From the NCBI RefSeq assembly GCF_019703515.2, contig NC_059356.1, forward strand, positions 25,535,197 through 25,599,196: a DNA stretch of 64,000 nt. The letters are read 5' to 3'. Below the pieces are notes generated by a model, which was given only the letters and a program-made list of their open reading frames with translations, was not told the DNA's origin and ran no database searches. A program made the position numbers and the translations under genes. Below, piece by piece: positions 9,796-20,721 of this stretch (the stretch's first letter is position 1; each line of letters begins with the position of its first letter). This DNA is from Myxocyprinus asiaticus. Its lineage: Eukaryota; Chordata; Actinopteri; Cypriniformes; Catostomidae.

Positions 9796-11124
9796 GTTTT
9801 GCTCCGGCAAAGACCATCTTCATAAAATATAAAAATAAATATTGTTGGACATTTTCATGAGCGCTGGTAATCATACCTTGTTTAAATGTAAAATGTAAAC
9901 GCATGTGATTGACTTTTATATGAACAGGTCTCCTGGAAAGGGGGGAGACTGATCGCACATAACTTCATTATTTCACAACTTTCATAATGTTTAGGCCTAA
10001 ACTTATCAATTTAATTAGTCGTAAAAAAAAAAAAAAAAAAAAAAGAAAAAAATGTACTCACATGAGCAGTTTCTTGTCTTCCCCAGAGGAGAAAGACGAT
10101 GGAACATGTAAACTTGCCCGCGCTTCGCTTGTGATTTTGATTCAGATTCATGATTCGCAAAATGAATCATTCAGACCGCTCTTTTGAATCTTTTTGTTCA
10201 GTTCAAAGGAATCAAATGTAAAAGATTCAACTCAAATGATTCTTTCAAAGAATCACACATCACTATAGCCGATCTGCACTCATTTTTGCACATACTGCTG
10301 TTTATTTATTTATTTATTTTTGCGGTGTTCAGTCGCAAAAGTAACGAAAGGGTCTGGAGAAATTTATCATAGTAAAAGTATCAATTTTCTCTTCAAAAGT
10401 GAATATTAAAAAACTGTACATAAGTACAGTAACGAAGTATTTGTAAATCGTTACTATACACCTCTGGAATTCAATGAAGCTGAGGACATGTGAGGCGTCT
10501 GTTTCTCAAACTAGAGTCTCTGATGTACTTATCCTCTTGTTCAGTTGTCTGACCTTCCACATCTCTTTCTGTCCTTGTTAGAGCCAGTTGTCCTTTGTCT
10601 TTGAAGACTGTAGTGTACACCTTTGTATGAAATATTCTGTTTTTTGGCAATTTCAAGCATTGTATAGGCTAAATTCCTCAAAACAATGATTGACTGACAA
10701 GTTTCTAGAGAAAGCTGTTTCTTTTTTTAACATTTTTGACCTAATATTGATCTTAAGACATGCCAGTCTATTGCATACGGTGGCAACTCAAAAACAAACA
10801 CAAAGACAATGTTAAGCTTCATTTAATGAACCAAATAGCTTTCAGTTGTGTTTGATATAATGGCAAGTGATTTTCTAGTACCAAATTAGCAATTTAGCAT
10901 GATTACACAAGGATAATGTGTTGGAGTGATGGCTGTTGAAAATGGGGCCTGTCTAGATTTGATCAAAAATAACTTTTTTCAAATAGTGGTGCTGTTTTTT
11001 ACATCAGTAATGTCCTGACCATACTTTGTGATCAGCTAAATGCCACTTTGGTGAATTAAATTACCAATTTCCTTCTGAAACAGCAAAATCTATACATTAT
11101 TCCAAATTTTTGGCCGCCAGTGTA

Positions 11125-12068
11125 TATTAACATAAAAGTGCACATCAGACTCTTAGAAATCTGCTCTGGTCAAACTCGGGCACTTAAACTATAAATAATA
11201 ACTTAATTATTTTTTTTTTTTTACACAATGGCAAGAAAATTAACAGCATGCCAAACAGGATGGAAATAATGACCTAAAATTAGCCTCACAAATGAATTGA
11301 GAGTTGGCTTATGTGAGAGCACTGACTTTAAGCTTATTTGGATATTTTTCATACATCTTTCTAAATGTTGGTATTATTATAACAATGTCTGTAATTTAAA
11401 CAAACAGGATCATATGTTTTAGAGTGAGACAAACTAACTAAAACACTGTAACAGTGCAACACTGTAAATTAGTATGTTACGATGATTTCGGTTGTTCTGC
11501 AGGTATGTTATTCTACACTGAGATACAATTCACATACAGAGAGAAAACACTAAAATGTAACCATAGGCTTAATCTTTAAAATAATAAACATTATTAGTAT
11601 TTACAGCCAAAACACACCTGAATTTAGCTCTGACCACTTGTGATCTTAATACCAGTTGTAAACAGGGCCCTTAAAAAATTTGGTTTTAGTGATCAGATCG
11701 CAAAATTTTTTGGACTGCATTTACATCTGTATTTAGCATGGTCCACTTGTAATCTTATCACCCAAGACAGTTATTAATACCAGGTGTATAAAGGGGGCCC
11801 AAGACACATGAATTGTGACTTTTTTTTGTTTTTTTTTTGCTGAAGACAGCAACAAGAGCTTCAATCTGTTCAATAAGTGACTGCTCTCTCCTTAACTACT
11901 AAAGCAATTACAGAGGCAATGTTTTGTGGTTAATTATAAATGAATGAGAATGTCTTGCAATTGAATGAATGAAACCAAATTGTTACATAATTACTCCTCC
12001 ATAAATACCCCCTCTCTCTCTCCTCATCTTGTAGGAAGAGGGGGAACAATAGCCTGTAGAAAGTAATA
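11125..12068. other. Intergenic, with a MITE fragment at 11630-11800
   Basis: No gene. Bases 11630-11800 (GTGATCTTAATACCAGTTGTAAACAGGGCCC ... TTAATACCAGGTGTATAAAGG, T-rich ends) belong to the same family as the TIRs at 16344 and 18807 and the fragment at about 19798-19935. Confidence 0.45.
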
Positions 12069-12070
12069 TA

Positions 12071-13651
12071 CAGATGCATCTCAATAAATTAGAATGTCGT
12101 GGAAAAGTTCATTTCAGTAATTCAACTCAAATTGTGAAACTCGTGTATTAAATAAATTCAATGCACACAGACTGAAGTAGTTTAAGTCTTTGGTTCTTTT
12201 AATTGTGATGATTTTGGCTCACATTTAACAAAAACCCACCAATTCACTATCTCAAAAAATTAGAATACATCATAAGACCAATTAAAAAAAACATTTTTAG
12301 TGAATTGTTGGCCTTCTGGAAAGTATGTTCATTTACTGTATATGTACTCAATACTTGGTAGGGGCTCCTTTTGCTTTAATTACTGCCTCAATTCGGCGTG
12401 GCATGGAGGTGATCAGTTTGTGGCACTGCTGAGGTGGTATGGAAGCCCAGGTTTCTTTGACAGTGGCCTTCAGCTCATCTGCATTTTTTGGTCTCTTGTT
12501 TCTCATTTTCCTCTTGACAATACCCCATAGATTCTCTATGGGGTTCAGGTCTGGTGAGTTTGCTGGCCAGTCAAGCACACCAACACCATGGTCATTTAAC
12601 CAACTTTTGGTGCTTTTGGCAGTGTGGGCAGGTGCCAAATCCTGCTGGAAAATGAAATCAGCATCTTTAAAAAGCTGGTCAGCAGAAGGAAGCATGAAGT
12701 GCTCCAAAGTTTCTTGGTAAACGGGTGCAGTGACTTTGGTTTTCAAAAAACACAATGGACCAACACCAGCAGATGACATTGCACCCCAAATCATCACAGA
12801 CTGTGGAAACTTAACACTGGACTTCAAGCAACTTGGGCTATGAGCTTCTCCACCCTTCCTTCAGACTCTAGGACCTTGGTTTCCAAATGAAATACAAAAC
12901 TTGCTCTCATCTGAAAAGAGGACTTTGGACCACTGGGCAACAGTCCAGTTCTTCTTCTCCTTAGCCCAGGTAAGACGCCTCTGACGTTGTCTGTGGTTCA
13001 GGAGTGGCTTAACAAGAGGAATACGATAACTGTAGCCAAATTCCTTGACACGTCTGTGTGTGGTGGCTCTTGATGCCTTGACCCCAGCCTCAGTCCATTC
13101 CTTGTGAAGTTCACCCAAATTCTTGAATCAAATTTGCTTGACAATCCTCATAAGGCTGCGGTTCTCTCGGTTGGTCGTGCATCTTTTTCTTCCACACTTT
13201 TTCCTTCCACTCAACTTTCTGTTAACATGCTTGGATACAGCACTCTGTGAACAGCCAGCTTCTTTGGCAATGAATGTTTGTGGCTTACCCTCCTTGTGAA
13301 GGGTGTCAATTATTGTCTTCTGGACAACTGTCAGATCAGCAGTCTTCCCCATGATTGTGTAGCCTAGTGAACCAAACTGAGAGACCATTTTGAAGGCTCA
13401 GGAAACCTTTGCAGGTGTTTTGAGTTGATTAGCTGATTGGCATGTCACCATATTCTAATTTTTTGAGATAGTGAATTGGTGGGTTTTTGTTAAATGTGAG
13501 CCAAAATCATCACAATTAAAAGAACAAAAGACTTAAACTACTTCAGTCTGTGTGCACTGAATTTGTTTAATACACGAGTTTCACAATTTGAGTTGAATTA
13601 CTGAAATAAATGAACTTTTCCACGACATTCTAATTTATTGAGATGCACCTG
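12071..13651 (-). mobile_element. Second copy of the 201-bp-TIR Tc1, inverted
   Basis: The ends CAGATGCATCTCAATAAATT (12071) and GAGATGCACCTG (13651) are flanked by TA (12069-12070 and 13652-13653). Total length is 1581 bp, like the copy at 4722-6302. The left TIR has lost a few bases (GTTCATTTCAG instead of GTTCATTTATTTCAG). The transposase reads on the minus strand. Confidence 0.92.
12348..13388 (-). pseudogene. Broken Tc1 transposase, sister of the 4985-6022 CDS
   Basis: Three blocks in order. The N-terminal HTH is at 13388-13128, ending just after VKQ. A frameshift follows, and the second HTH to the first catalytic box (FSDES) is at 13118-12861. The W of the RVWRKGG segment has become TGA near 12860. 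The C-terminal DDE part is at 12827-12348, with FQQDLAPAH and NPIENLW. It keeps the Arg codon after RSLM that the plus-strand copy lacks. With one frameshift and one nonsense change it cannot make a complete protein. Confidence 0.9.
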
Positions 13652-13654
13652 TAT

Positions 13655-14145
13655 ATGGCACACTAAGGAGAAGCAAATGGTAATTCATTCTCTCAAGTTC
13701 TGCTTTCCTGTAAATAAGGCTGTGGTAATGAAACAGCTTTAGGGAGCCTTCTCTGTCTGTTCTCCATTTGTTTGTCTTTCCTCTCCACTATCTGTCTCTC
13801 CTTTTGTTTTGTGATGTTTGACTGGCTAAATGGATTGTATTCTGCTTTGAGCAACACAGGCTACAGGCTGTCTGGTGGAATGCAGAGGCTGCTGCAGGGG
13901 CAACCAGGGAGACACACTCTGAGGCAGTATGAGTGTGATAGATGAGGACTGTAAAAGTCCCTCACTGGAACACATTTTACACAAGTGGGATGGAGCTCAT
14001 CTGTCTTGTATGACATCGATTGCAAGCTGTCTTGTAACAGTTCAGTTCATATGCTCAAATGCAAACATTTCTTACAACACAGGATAAAATCAAGCTCTAT
14101 ATATTTTTAGTAACATACAGCTCCACACAAAACAGTAATAATATA
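13655..14145. other. Intergenic, no gene seen
   Basis: No ORF or repeat end that I can support. Confidence 0.5.
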
Positions 14146-14515
14146 CAGTGGAGATCAAAAATCCACTAATGGAAATTATTATATTTTGCATTTTTTATTG
14201 AATACAATCTTTTTAAGAACAAACTATATTAATCCACATAACAATCTAAGTGAAAGGTTGAATTGAAAAATTTAATTGAATTCCAGAATTTCTTAGTATT
14301 TGGTATGTCCCTCTGCTGCTTTTATGACAGTATGCATTCAAGCTGGCAAAGACTCCACAAGTTGGTGCAAAACCTGGTGATCCATGTTTTCCAGCATGAT
14401 CTGAGAATGTTCCAAAGATCATCTTATGTGCTTCAATGGAACCAAGAAAATCTGACCTTTTGTACTTGGAGATTACATGGTCAGTGTCACAAATTTGTTA
14501 GATTTTCAATGTGGT
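14146..14515 (-). mobile_element. Truncated Tc1-type relic
   Basis: Starts TATACAGTGGAGATCAAAAAT, a Tc1-style end. It continues into a minus-strand transposase C-terminal remnant (GGTATGTCCCTCTGCTGCTT, GCTGGCAAAGACTCCACAAG) characteristic of the 'X-like protein limits the target' layout of these elements. The right half is missing; a MITE begins at 14534. Confidence 0.55.
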
Positions 14516-14533
14516 CTCACACTGTAAACCCTA

Positions 14534-15265
14534 CACTGTAAAAAATGTCCATAATTTTAATGGTAAAAGACTGCAAAAATGCTACAGTAAAAAAACGTTA
14601 ATTGGTAAACAGGCAATTACCTTAAAATATACGGTAACAATTATAATATATTTAAAAAGACAATACATGTAATTTTACAGTACAATGATGTAAAAATAAA
14701 AAAAAGTATGTAAAAAGTATGATTTTATAATATAATTAACAGTTAAAATGTATATTATGTTCAAAAAGAGAGTACATGTAGTTTTTACAGTAAATTATTG
14801 TTAAAATTACAGTAAAAAAACAATAATTGGGTTTTCTCAGAATTCCCTGCATTCACTGCAAAAAATTATTTTCAAGACAAGTATTTTTTTATCTTGTTTT
14901 CCTGTAAAATTATCTAAACATTCTTAAAACATGATTTATTTACTTGTCAAGCAAAATGGGACAAGATATGAAGTCTTGTTTTAAGATAAATCTGACAAAA
15001 TTTGTGAACTTTAGACTTAAAACAAGAAAAAAATCTGCCAATGGTGTAAGCAAAATAAACGTAATTTAAAGGGAAAACAAGTTTATTTTAAAGTTTATTT
15101 TTCCTCTTAATTTAAGAGAAAAGCAGATTTTTACCATTTCAGAAGGTTAAAGTATTACATTTATATCATTTAATAATATAAATGGTAATGCACCGTAAAA
15201 TATACAGGCATCAAAATTACATCCCGTAAAGCCTGAAGCGTAGTTACCATATTTTTTTTACAATG
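14534..15265. mobile_element. CACTGTAAAAA-ended MITE with a nested palindromic repeat
   Basis: Ends CACTGTAAAAAATG (14534) and ATTTTTTTTACAATG (15265) mirror each other, with subterminal ACGGTAA/TTACCGT-like matches. Bases 14854-15146 start CACTGCAAAAAATTATTTTC and hold mirrored arms around AACAAGAAAAAAATCTGCCA; this is a separate palindromic repeat inserted inside. No protein. Confidence 0.55.
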
Positions 15266-15440
15266 AATATCTGGCAACCACAGCTGCCAGTTTTTTGTTC
15301 AATCATTTGAGTAAAGTCAACTTATTAATGTTGTCAGTGCAGACTTCAGACCCCACATTATATACCAATTGGCTAAATATGTAATCATTTTGGTTTGTTA
15401 TTCTGATTATGCTTGTGTAAAGCCACAGACATTTATGTGG

Positions 15441-16335
15441 CTTTTCCACTGCACGGTACGGCTCGACTCGACTCGACTCTGCTCGCTTTTTGGGGGTTTT
15501 GCACTGTAGATAGTACCTGGTACTTGGTACTTTTTTTAGTACCACCTCGGTCAAAGTTCCAAGGGAGCTGGGCCGATATTAAATGTGACGTCAAAACCCT
15601 GCAGATCACTGATTGGTCAGTGAGAATCGTCACTACCAGCGTCACTGGATTTGCGACATGGGACATCAACCCGCTAGTTTTAAAGTTAGTAACAGCGATA
15701 GCAGTATCATTTGTTCACGTGACTTTCGAATTGTAAAAAGAAATGGCTGTGCAAAAAAACACGCCGTGGTCAATAAACGAGGTGAAGATGTTCCTCTCAT
15801 TAGCGACGAACGAAACGACGCGAAACGAAAAAGTCTTTCAGGAAGTGTCTCATTGTTGGCCGCACACGGCTACCACCAAACCTACCAACAGTGTAGGGAA
15901 AAGTTTAAAAAACTTAAAAGTGACTACAGAACCATCAAGGACCACAAAAGCCGGAGTGGTTCACACAGAAGAAAGTGGAAGTGGTTCGACCAAATGGACG
16001 CTATCTATGGCAATAGACCGGCAAGCAATGGGAGAGAGAGTGCCCTGGACTCGGCCATGGCGTTATTGGAGTCCACGATGGAGGATGGTACGTTTTGTTA
16101 CGTTAAATCTTTATTCTGCTTGAAAGCTTCACTTTATTTAGCTGACCAGCTACTGCTTTGTGTGTTTGTGTCGCGTTTAAGATGATGTCACGGCAGTAGA
16201 GGCGGCACAACTCTGACGATCAGCCAATAATCCCACCCACGTTGAGGCGGCACTAAACTGCAGTGGAAAAGCAAGCTCAGAAAAGTAAAGCGAGCAGAGT
16301 CAAGTCGAGTCGAACCGTAACGTGCAGTGGAAAAG
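15441..16335 (+). mobile_element. Harbinger-like element with CTTTTCCACTGCACG ends
   Basis: The left end CTTTTCCACTGCACGGTACG, followed by GCTCGACTCGACTCGACTC, mirrors the right end GAGTCAAGTCGAGTCGAACC and CGTAACGTGCAGTGGAAAAG. The TIR is about 48 bp. The inside encodes a Myb/MADF-like fragment, a protein type carried by PIF/Harbinger transposons next to their transposase. No DDE transposase is present. The target duplication is unclear. The TIR shares GCTTTTCCAC with the MITE at 20482. Confidence 0.65.
15743..16090 (+). pseudogene. Myb/SANT- or MADF-like DNA-binding protein remnant
   Basis: Begins MAVQKNTPWSINEVKMFLSL in the frame of 15743, the first helix with its conserved Trp. The frame shifts near 15855, after VFQEVSH. 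The rest reads in the frame of 15613: AAHGYHQTYQQCREKFKKLK, SDYRTIKDHKSRSG, KWKWFDQMDAIYG, the Q-C-R-x-K-x-K-x-L-K signature of the trihelix/Myb domains found with Harbinger elements. It ends at a putative splice donor (GATGGTACG) or simply at loss of homology. In intact elements this protein helps bring the transposase to the nucleus and to DNA. The single frameshift makes this copy a pseudogene. Confidence 0.65.
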
Positions 16336-16469
16336 TGCCATTAGACCTTGTTTCCACCTGGTATTAAGATGCGTCACACGTGGACAGGTGAGACACATCG
16401 CTGTTTCACCTGGTTGTTTAAATGTCTCTGCTGTGATCACTTGTGTTCGAATTTCGAGGGGAGACACTC

Positions 16470-18740
16470 TGTTTCATGATGACATACATCAATCCCTATG
16501 TCAGTGTGTTATTGCATGATAATAATAAAGCAAATCTCACACGTGAACTGCCCAAATACAAACAACACATTACATGCCCCACCAGAGACAAGAACATACT
16601 GGATCATTGTTACACAACAATAAAGGATGCATATCGCTCTGTCCCTAGAGCAGCTTTGGGACTCTCTGATCACTATCTGGTTCATCTTCTTCCAACCTAC
16701 AGGCAAAAATTAAAATCAACCAAGCCAGTAGTAAGGACTGTAAAGAGATGGACCAATGAAGCAGAGCGGGAACTACAAACCTGCTTCGATTGCATGGATT
16801 GGAGTGTTTTTGAGGCTGCAGCCACAGACCTGGACGAGCTCACAGATACTGTTACATCATATATCAGTTTCTGTAAGGATATGTGCATTCCTACTAGGAC
16901 TTATTTAAAGTTCAACAATGACAAACCGTGGTTTACAGCAGAGCTCAGGCTGCTTCATCAGGCCAAAGAGGATGCTTACAGGGGTGGGGATAAAGTCTTG
17001 TACAATCAGGCCAGGAACACACTGAACAAGGAAATCAGAGTGGCTAAAAGAAGATACTCTGAGAAGCTGAAAAACAAGTTTTCAGCTAACGACCCTGCAT
17101 CAGTGTAGAGTGGCATAAAACAACTCACAAATTACAGGACTCCTACCCCCAACCCTGTAGGGAACCAACAACTGGCTGACGACCTGAATGTGTTCTACTG
17201 CAGATTTGAAAGGCCCAATCTCACACCCCACACCCACTCTGACCTTCACCAACACCTCCTGCAACCCCCCTTCTCCCCCCTCCTGCTACTCAACCTACAC
17301 TTAAGATCTGTGAAGATGTGAGCTACGTCTTTCGGAAACAAAAGACGAGGAAAGCTTAAGGCCCAGATGGCGTCTCACCAGCGTGTCTTCAATCCTGTGC
17401 TAACCAGCTGGCCCCCATCTTCACACAGATTTTCAATAGATCACTGGAGCAGTGTGAAATCCCATGCTGCTTCAAACGCTCAATCATTATTCCTGTCCCA
17501 AAGAAACCAAAAATCACCCTGGCGTCTGTGGTCATGAAATCATTTGAGAGACTGGTGTTGGCCCACCTGAAGAACATCACTGGACCCTTTCTAGATCCCC
17601 TTCAATTTGCTTATCGAGCAAACAGGTCTGTGGAATTATGCAGTCAACATGGGATTGCATCATATCCTGCAACATCTGGACAGACCAGGGACATATGCAA
17701 GGATCCTTTTTGTGGACTTCAGTTCGGCTTTCAACACCATCATCCCAGCTATACTCTAGAATAAATTACACCAACTCTCTGTTCCCATGTCTATCTGTCA
17801 GTGGATTACCAGCTTTCTGACAGACAGGCAGTAGCTTGTGAGACAGGGGAAACTCACTTCTAGCACCTGTACAATCAGCATCGGTGCCCCCAGGGATGTG
17901 TGCTCTCCCCACTACTCTTCTCCCTCTACACCAATGACTGCACTGCCAAGGACCCCTCTGTCAAGATCCTAAAGTTTGCAGACAACACCACTGTCATTGG
18001 CTTCATCCGAGATGATGATGAGTCTGTATACAGAAGGGAGGTTGAACAGCTGGCTGTCTGGTGCAGTCAAAACCACCCTGAGCTGAACATGCTCAAAACA
18101 GTGGAGATCATTGTGGGCTTAAGGAGGAACACCCCAACACTGACCCGCCTCACTATTCTAAACAGCACTGTGGCAGCAGTGGAGTCATTCAGGTTCCTGG
18201 GCACTACTATCTCACAGGACCCACATTGACTCCATTGTGAAAAGGCCCAGCAGAGGTTGTACTTCCTTCACCAGCTGAGGAAATTCAACCTGCCTCAGGT
18301 GCTGCTGATACAGTTTTACTCAGCAGTCATTGAGTCTGTCCTCTGCACTTCAATAACTGTCTGGTTTGGTTCAGCTACTAAATCAGACATCAGAAGACTA
18401 CAAAGGACAGTTCGGACTGCTGAGAGGATTATTGATTGCCCCCTGCCCCTCCTTTAAGAACTGTACACTTCCAGAGTGAGGAAAAAGGCTGGTAAAATCA
18501 CTCTGGAAAAAAACATTTGCACTGTACATAACAGATTTGTATTTGCACTGTACATAACAGATAACAGATTGTATTAGATTTGCACTACCTATGTGTATGT
18601 GTGTATGTATGTATGTATGTGTGTGTGTCTGTACGTATGTGTAGAATTATTTTTTATTTTTTATTTTTTATGATTATCTATGTCTTGCTGCTGTTTTTGT
18701 ATTGTTTTTGTATTGTTGTACACTGGAAGCTCGTAATCAC
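16470..18740 (+). pseudogene. L2-type LINE pol, 5' truncated and mutated
   Basis: Non-LTR retrotransposon protein (endonuclease plus RT). The copy starts inside the endonuclease: DKNILDHCYTTIKDAY, then LGLSDHYLVHL with the conserved SDH. A linker follows ([21 protein letters not shown]) up to a stop at 17106. RT pieces are 17461-17640 ([21 protein letters not shown]), a frameshifted stretch to 17890, then 17900-18229 (LSPLLFSLYTNDCTAKD, LKFADNTTVIGF) and 18257-18457 (YFLHQLRKFNLPQ, SITVWFGSATKSDIRRLQ). The catalytic F-A-D-D reads FADN (GACAAC), which alone should abolish activity. The tail is AT- and GT-rich. The clade (L2, CR1 or Rex) is not settled by eye. Confidence 0.8.
18592..18640. repeat. 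(GTAT/GT)n microsatellite
   Basis: GTGTGTATGTATGTATGTATGTGTGTG-like run in the LINE 3' region. Confidence 0.8.
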
Positions 18741-18839
18741 AAAACGTTTTAGACCCTGTTTAGACCTATTTAGCGCTGTCCACATGTTAACGGATAACCA
18801 AAAACACATCTTAATACCAGATGGAAATATGGTCTTAGT

Positions 18840-20480
18840 ATCACTCAAATCTGTAAGCACAGCAAAGACAGTGTTGGGTCTGAGTGGACATTAGGCTCTA
18901 TCACCAAACCCTTATTGCACTACTCTAATGTTGCTGCCACCCCATTGCTGTGACCTGGCCTGGCAAGAGTTTTCAACATTGTGTTCAAAAGGCTGGGGTT
19001 GGAATTAAATAAAGAAAAAACATGACTGACTCTTCGCTGGGATTTTAATTTGGCACATATTTATCTAATCTATTCTCACTGTTGGGTGCACACGTGCTGC
19101 CTGGACAAAAGGGAGGCCTCTGATAGGGCTAATTATGTGTGTTAGATGGAGCCCTTGATATGAGCTCTGGTATGAAGTGTTTGATTATATCACACTGAAC
19201 AGGAAAAAGAAGCCAGGCGAAAAGTTACGAAAGAAGAATGAGGACTTTCCTTTGCTCCATGGGACAGAGTTAGTAAAGAGTTAGTTCAGCCAAAAATGAA
19301 AATTCTGACATCATTTACTCACCCTCATGTTGTTCCATGAATGACTTTCTCTTCTGTGGAATGCAAAAGGAGAGTCAACATTCACTTTCATTGAATTTTT
19401 TTTTTTTTTTTTTACCATTCAAAGGCTAACGTTCTTCCTAACATCACCATTTGTATTGGAAAAACATGAGGGTTTTAAATGATGACAAAATTGTTATGAA
19501 GAAAAACATAAGAAAATAAGATAAAATAAGAAAAATCCAACAAGAAAAGAACTAAATATAATATATACTAATCATGTCTAGAAGAATGTTCATGTATTAT
19601 GAGTATCTGTTATTAACTGCATGTTGATATGAGTCATAATGAAGATGTTCCGTTAAGTTGATGTCTTGTAAAGCCGCCCATAACCTGCAAAGCAAAACCG
19701 GCAAACTCTTATTTTTGCACAATGGATGATTGATAGGTGAGGTCCTTTGTTGTTGTCCGGGTCACAGCAGGATAGGTTAGTGTTTACAAATGTGATGTGG
19801 TCACACCTGTTTCTGACTACCATTGAATGGTTTCAGTGATCTGACCACAAAACATTTGGACCAAATTTACACCTTTATTTAGCACTGTGATCACCCAAGG
19901 TGGATAGTAACACCCTGTTTAACTGGGGTCATAAACACCCCTCTGCAAAGGCAAAACACAGTAACTACACTTTCATCAAAATTGAGTAATGAATGAAAAT
20001 AGGTTTCTTAGGGGTTGTCGATCAGGGGGCTGAGGCTCACTAGACTCACATTTGGCAGTCATCTGAACTGTAGTTCAATTAGATTTATCTGGCTACAGCT
20101 GTGGTGGTGTTGGAGAGTATTTTGATGATGATATTTCCAATTGACTGTTCAGCAAGGCCTTTTCTCCTGATTGAAAGGGAAAGACAAACCTGGACCCAGC
20201 TGGGCACTGAATCACACTCAATGCCCTGCAGCTGACCATGATGTGGCCTGAATTGCTTAAGAATGATGTGAGGTCTGGTTAAATGGAAAGACACTGGCAA
20301 AGCCATTCCACCCCATTACAGCAGGCATGAATCAAAATGAAGGGTTGGCAGAAAGGTTAAAAGTGGTTCGTTTGTACCGTATGGGTACATAAAACAGGCA
20401 CTTTAGCAAATACTGATTGCCTTTTTAAGCATTGTGGGACTAAAAAGGACGTTAGAATGAATTAATTCATTCAATTATAG
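18840..20480. other. Intergenic with MITE fragments
   Basis: No gene. Bases 19275-19430 (AAAATGAAAATTCTGACATCATTTACTCACCC...) are one arm of a foldback MITE related to 38732-39445. Bases 19798-19935 are a fragment of the TTAATACCAGGTG-type MITE. Confidence 0.45.
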
Positions 20481-20481
20481 T

Positions 20482-20719
20482 GCTTTTCCACCATCGGGCC
20501 AAACGGTTCTGTGAGTAATGGTTCCAGAAGCATTTCCACTTGAGCATGGTGGAACAGCTTTAGTGACGTGGCTACTCACGACTGGTCACTTGTTCTGTCA
20601 GTCTATTCTAATCCTGATTTCGTAGCAACATAGTAGAAAAAGAAACTGTACTGTAACTGTCATCAAACCCGAATTAGTGCAGAAGGGTTCAGAGCTGATT
20701 GGCCCGATGGTGGAAAAGC
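20482..20719. mobile_element. 238-bp MITE with perfect 21-bp TIRs
   Basis: GCTTTTCCACCATCGGGCCA (plus one A) at 20482-20502 and its exact complement at 20699-20719, 21 of 21 matches. No coding content. The GCTTTTCCAC start resembles the Harbinger-like element at 15441, so this may be a related non-autonomous derivative. Confidence 0.75.
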
Positions 20720-20721
20720 TA

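Larger units (their letters stand above)
8502..10466. mobile_element. Non-autonomous hAT element with 8-bp target duplication
   Basis: The ends are CAGTGTTGCATAAAGTA (8502) and ...TATACACCTCTG (10466), whose reverse complement is CAGAGGTGTATA. This matches the CAGNGGTG ends of fish hAT elements such as Tol2. GAATTCAA flanks both sides (8494-8501 and 10467-10474), a perfect 8-bp duplication as expected for hAT. Subterminal AGTAAA/ACTTAAGTA-type repeats follow on each side (8530-8620 and 10365-10450). No transposase is recognisable. The inside carries a foldback MITE and a GGTTGCTAGG-type repeat. Removing the element rejoins the split Tc1. Confidence 0.85.
8100..10740 (-). pseudogene. Transposase pseudogene of Tc1 relic B
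   Basis: Read on the minus strand. The N-terminal part starts near 10735 (ATG followed by a lysine-rich stretch) and runs to about 10475. The frame is then broken by the hAT insertion and resumes at about 8493 down to 8100. A typical Tc1 C-terminal stretch appears as its complement (CCACAAAAGCTCAATGGGGT, encoding the ...NPIE... region, at about 8294-8313). Numerous stops and indels; no open frame longer than about 70 aa remains. Confidence 0.6.
7944..11122 (-). mobile_element. Tc1-type relic B, split by a hAT element
   Basis: The left end is degenerate (AAAAGTTTGGAATAATGTAC at 7944). The right end TTTTTGGCCGCCAGTG finishes at 11122, followed by TA. Terminal repeats of about 110 bp are recognisable at 7944-8050 and 11000-11122 (GGCATTCAGCTGATCACAA and its complement). 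Coding sequence runs on the minus strand. Without the hAT insertion (8502-10466) and its extra 8 bp the element is about 1.2 kb. It resembles the Tzf-like Tc1 family of cyprinids; that name is from memory. Confidence 0.75.
16344..18834. mobile_element. MITE ends split by a LINE
   Basis: GACCTTGTTTCCACCTGGTA, followed by TTAAGATG, (16344-16371) is the inverted match of CATCTTAATACCAGATGGAA, followed by ATATGGTC, (18807-18834), with 3 mismatches in 28 bp. The enclosed LINE separates the halves. Fragments of the same family occur at 11630-11800 and 19798-19935. Confidence 0.6.
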
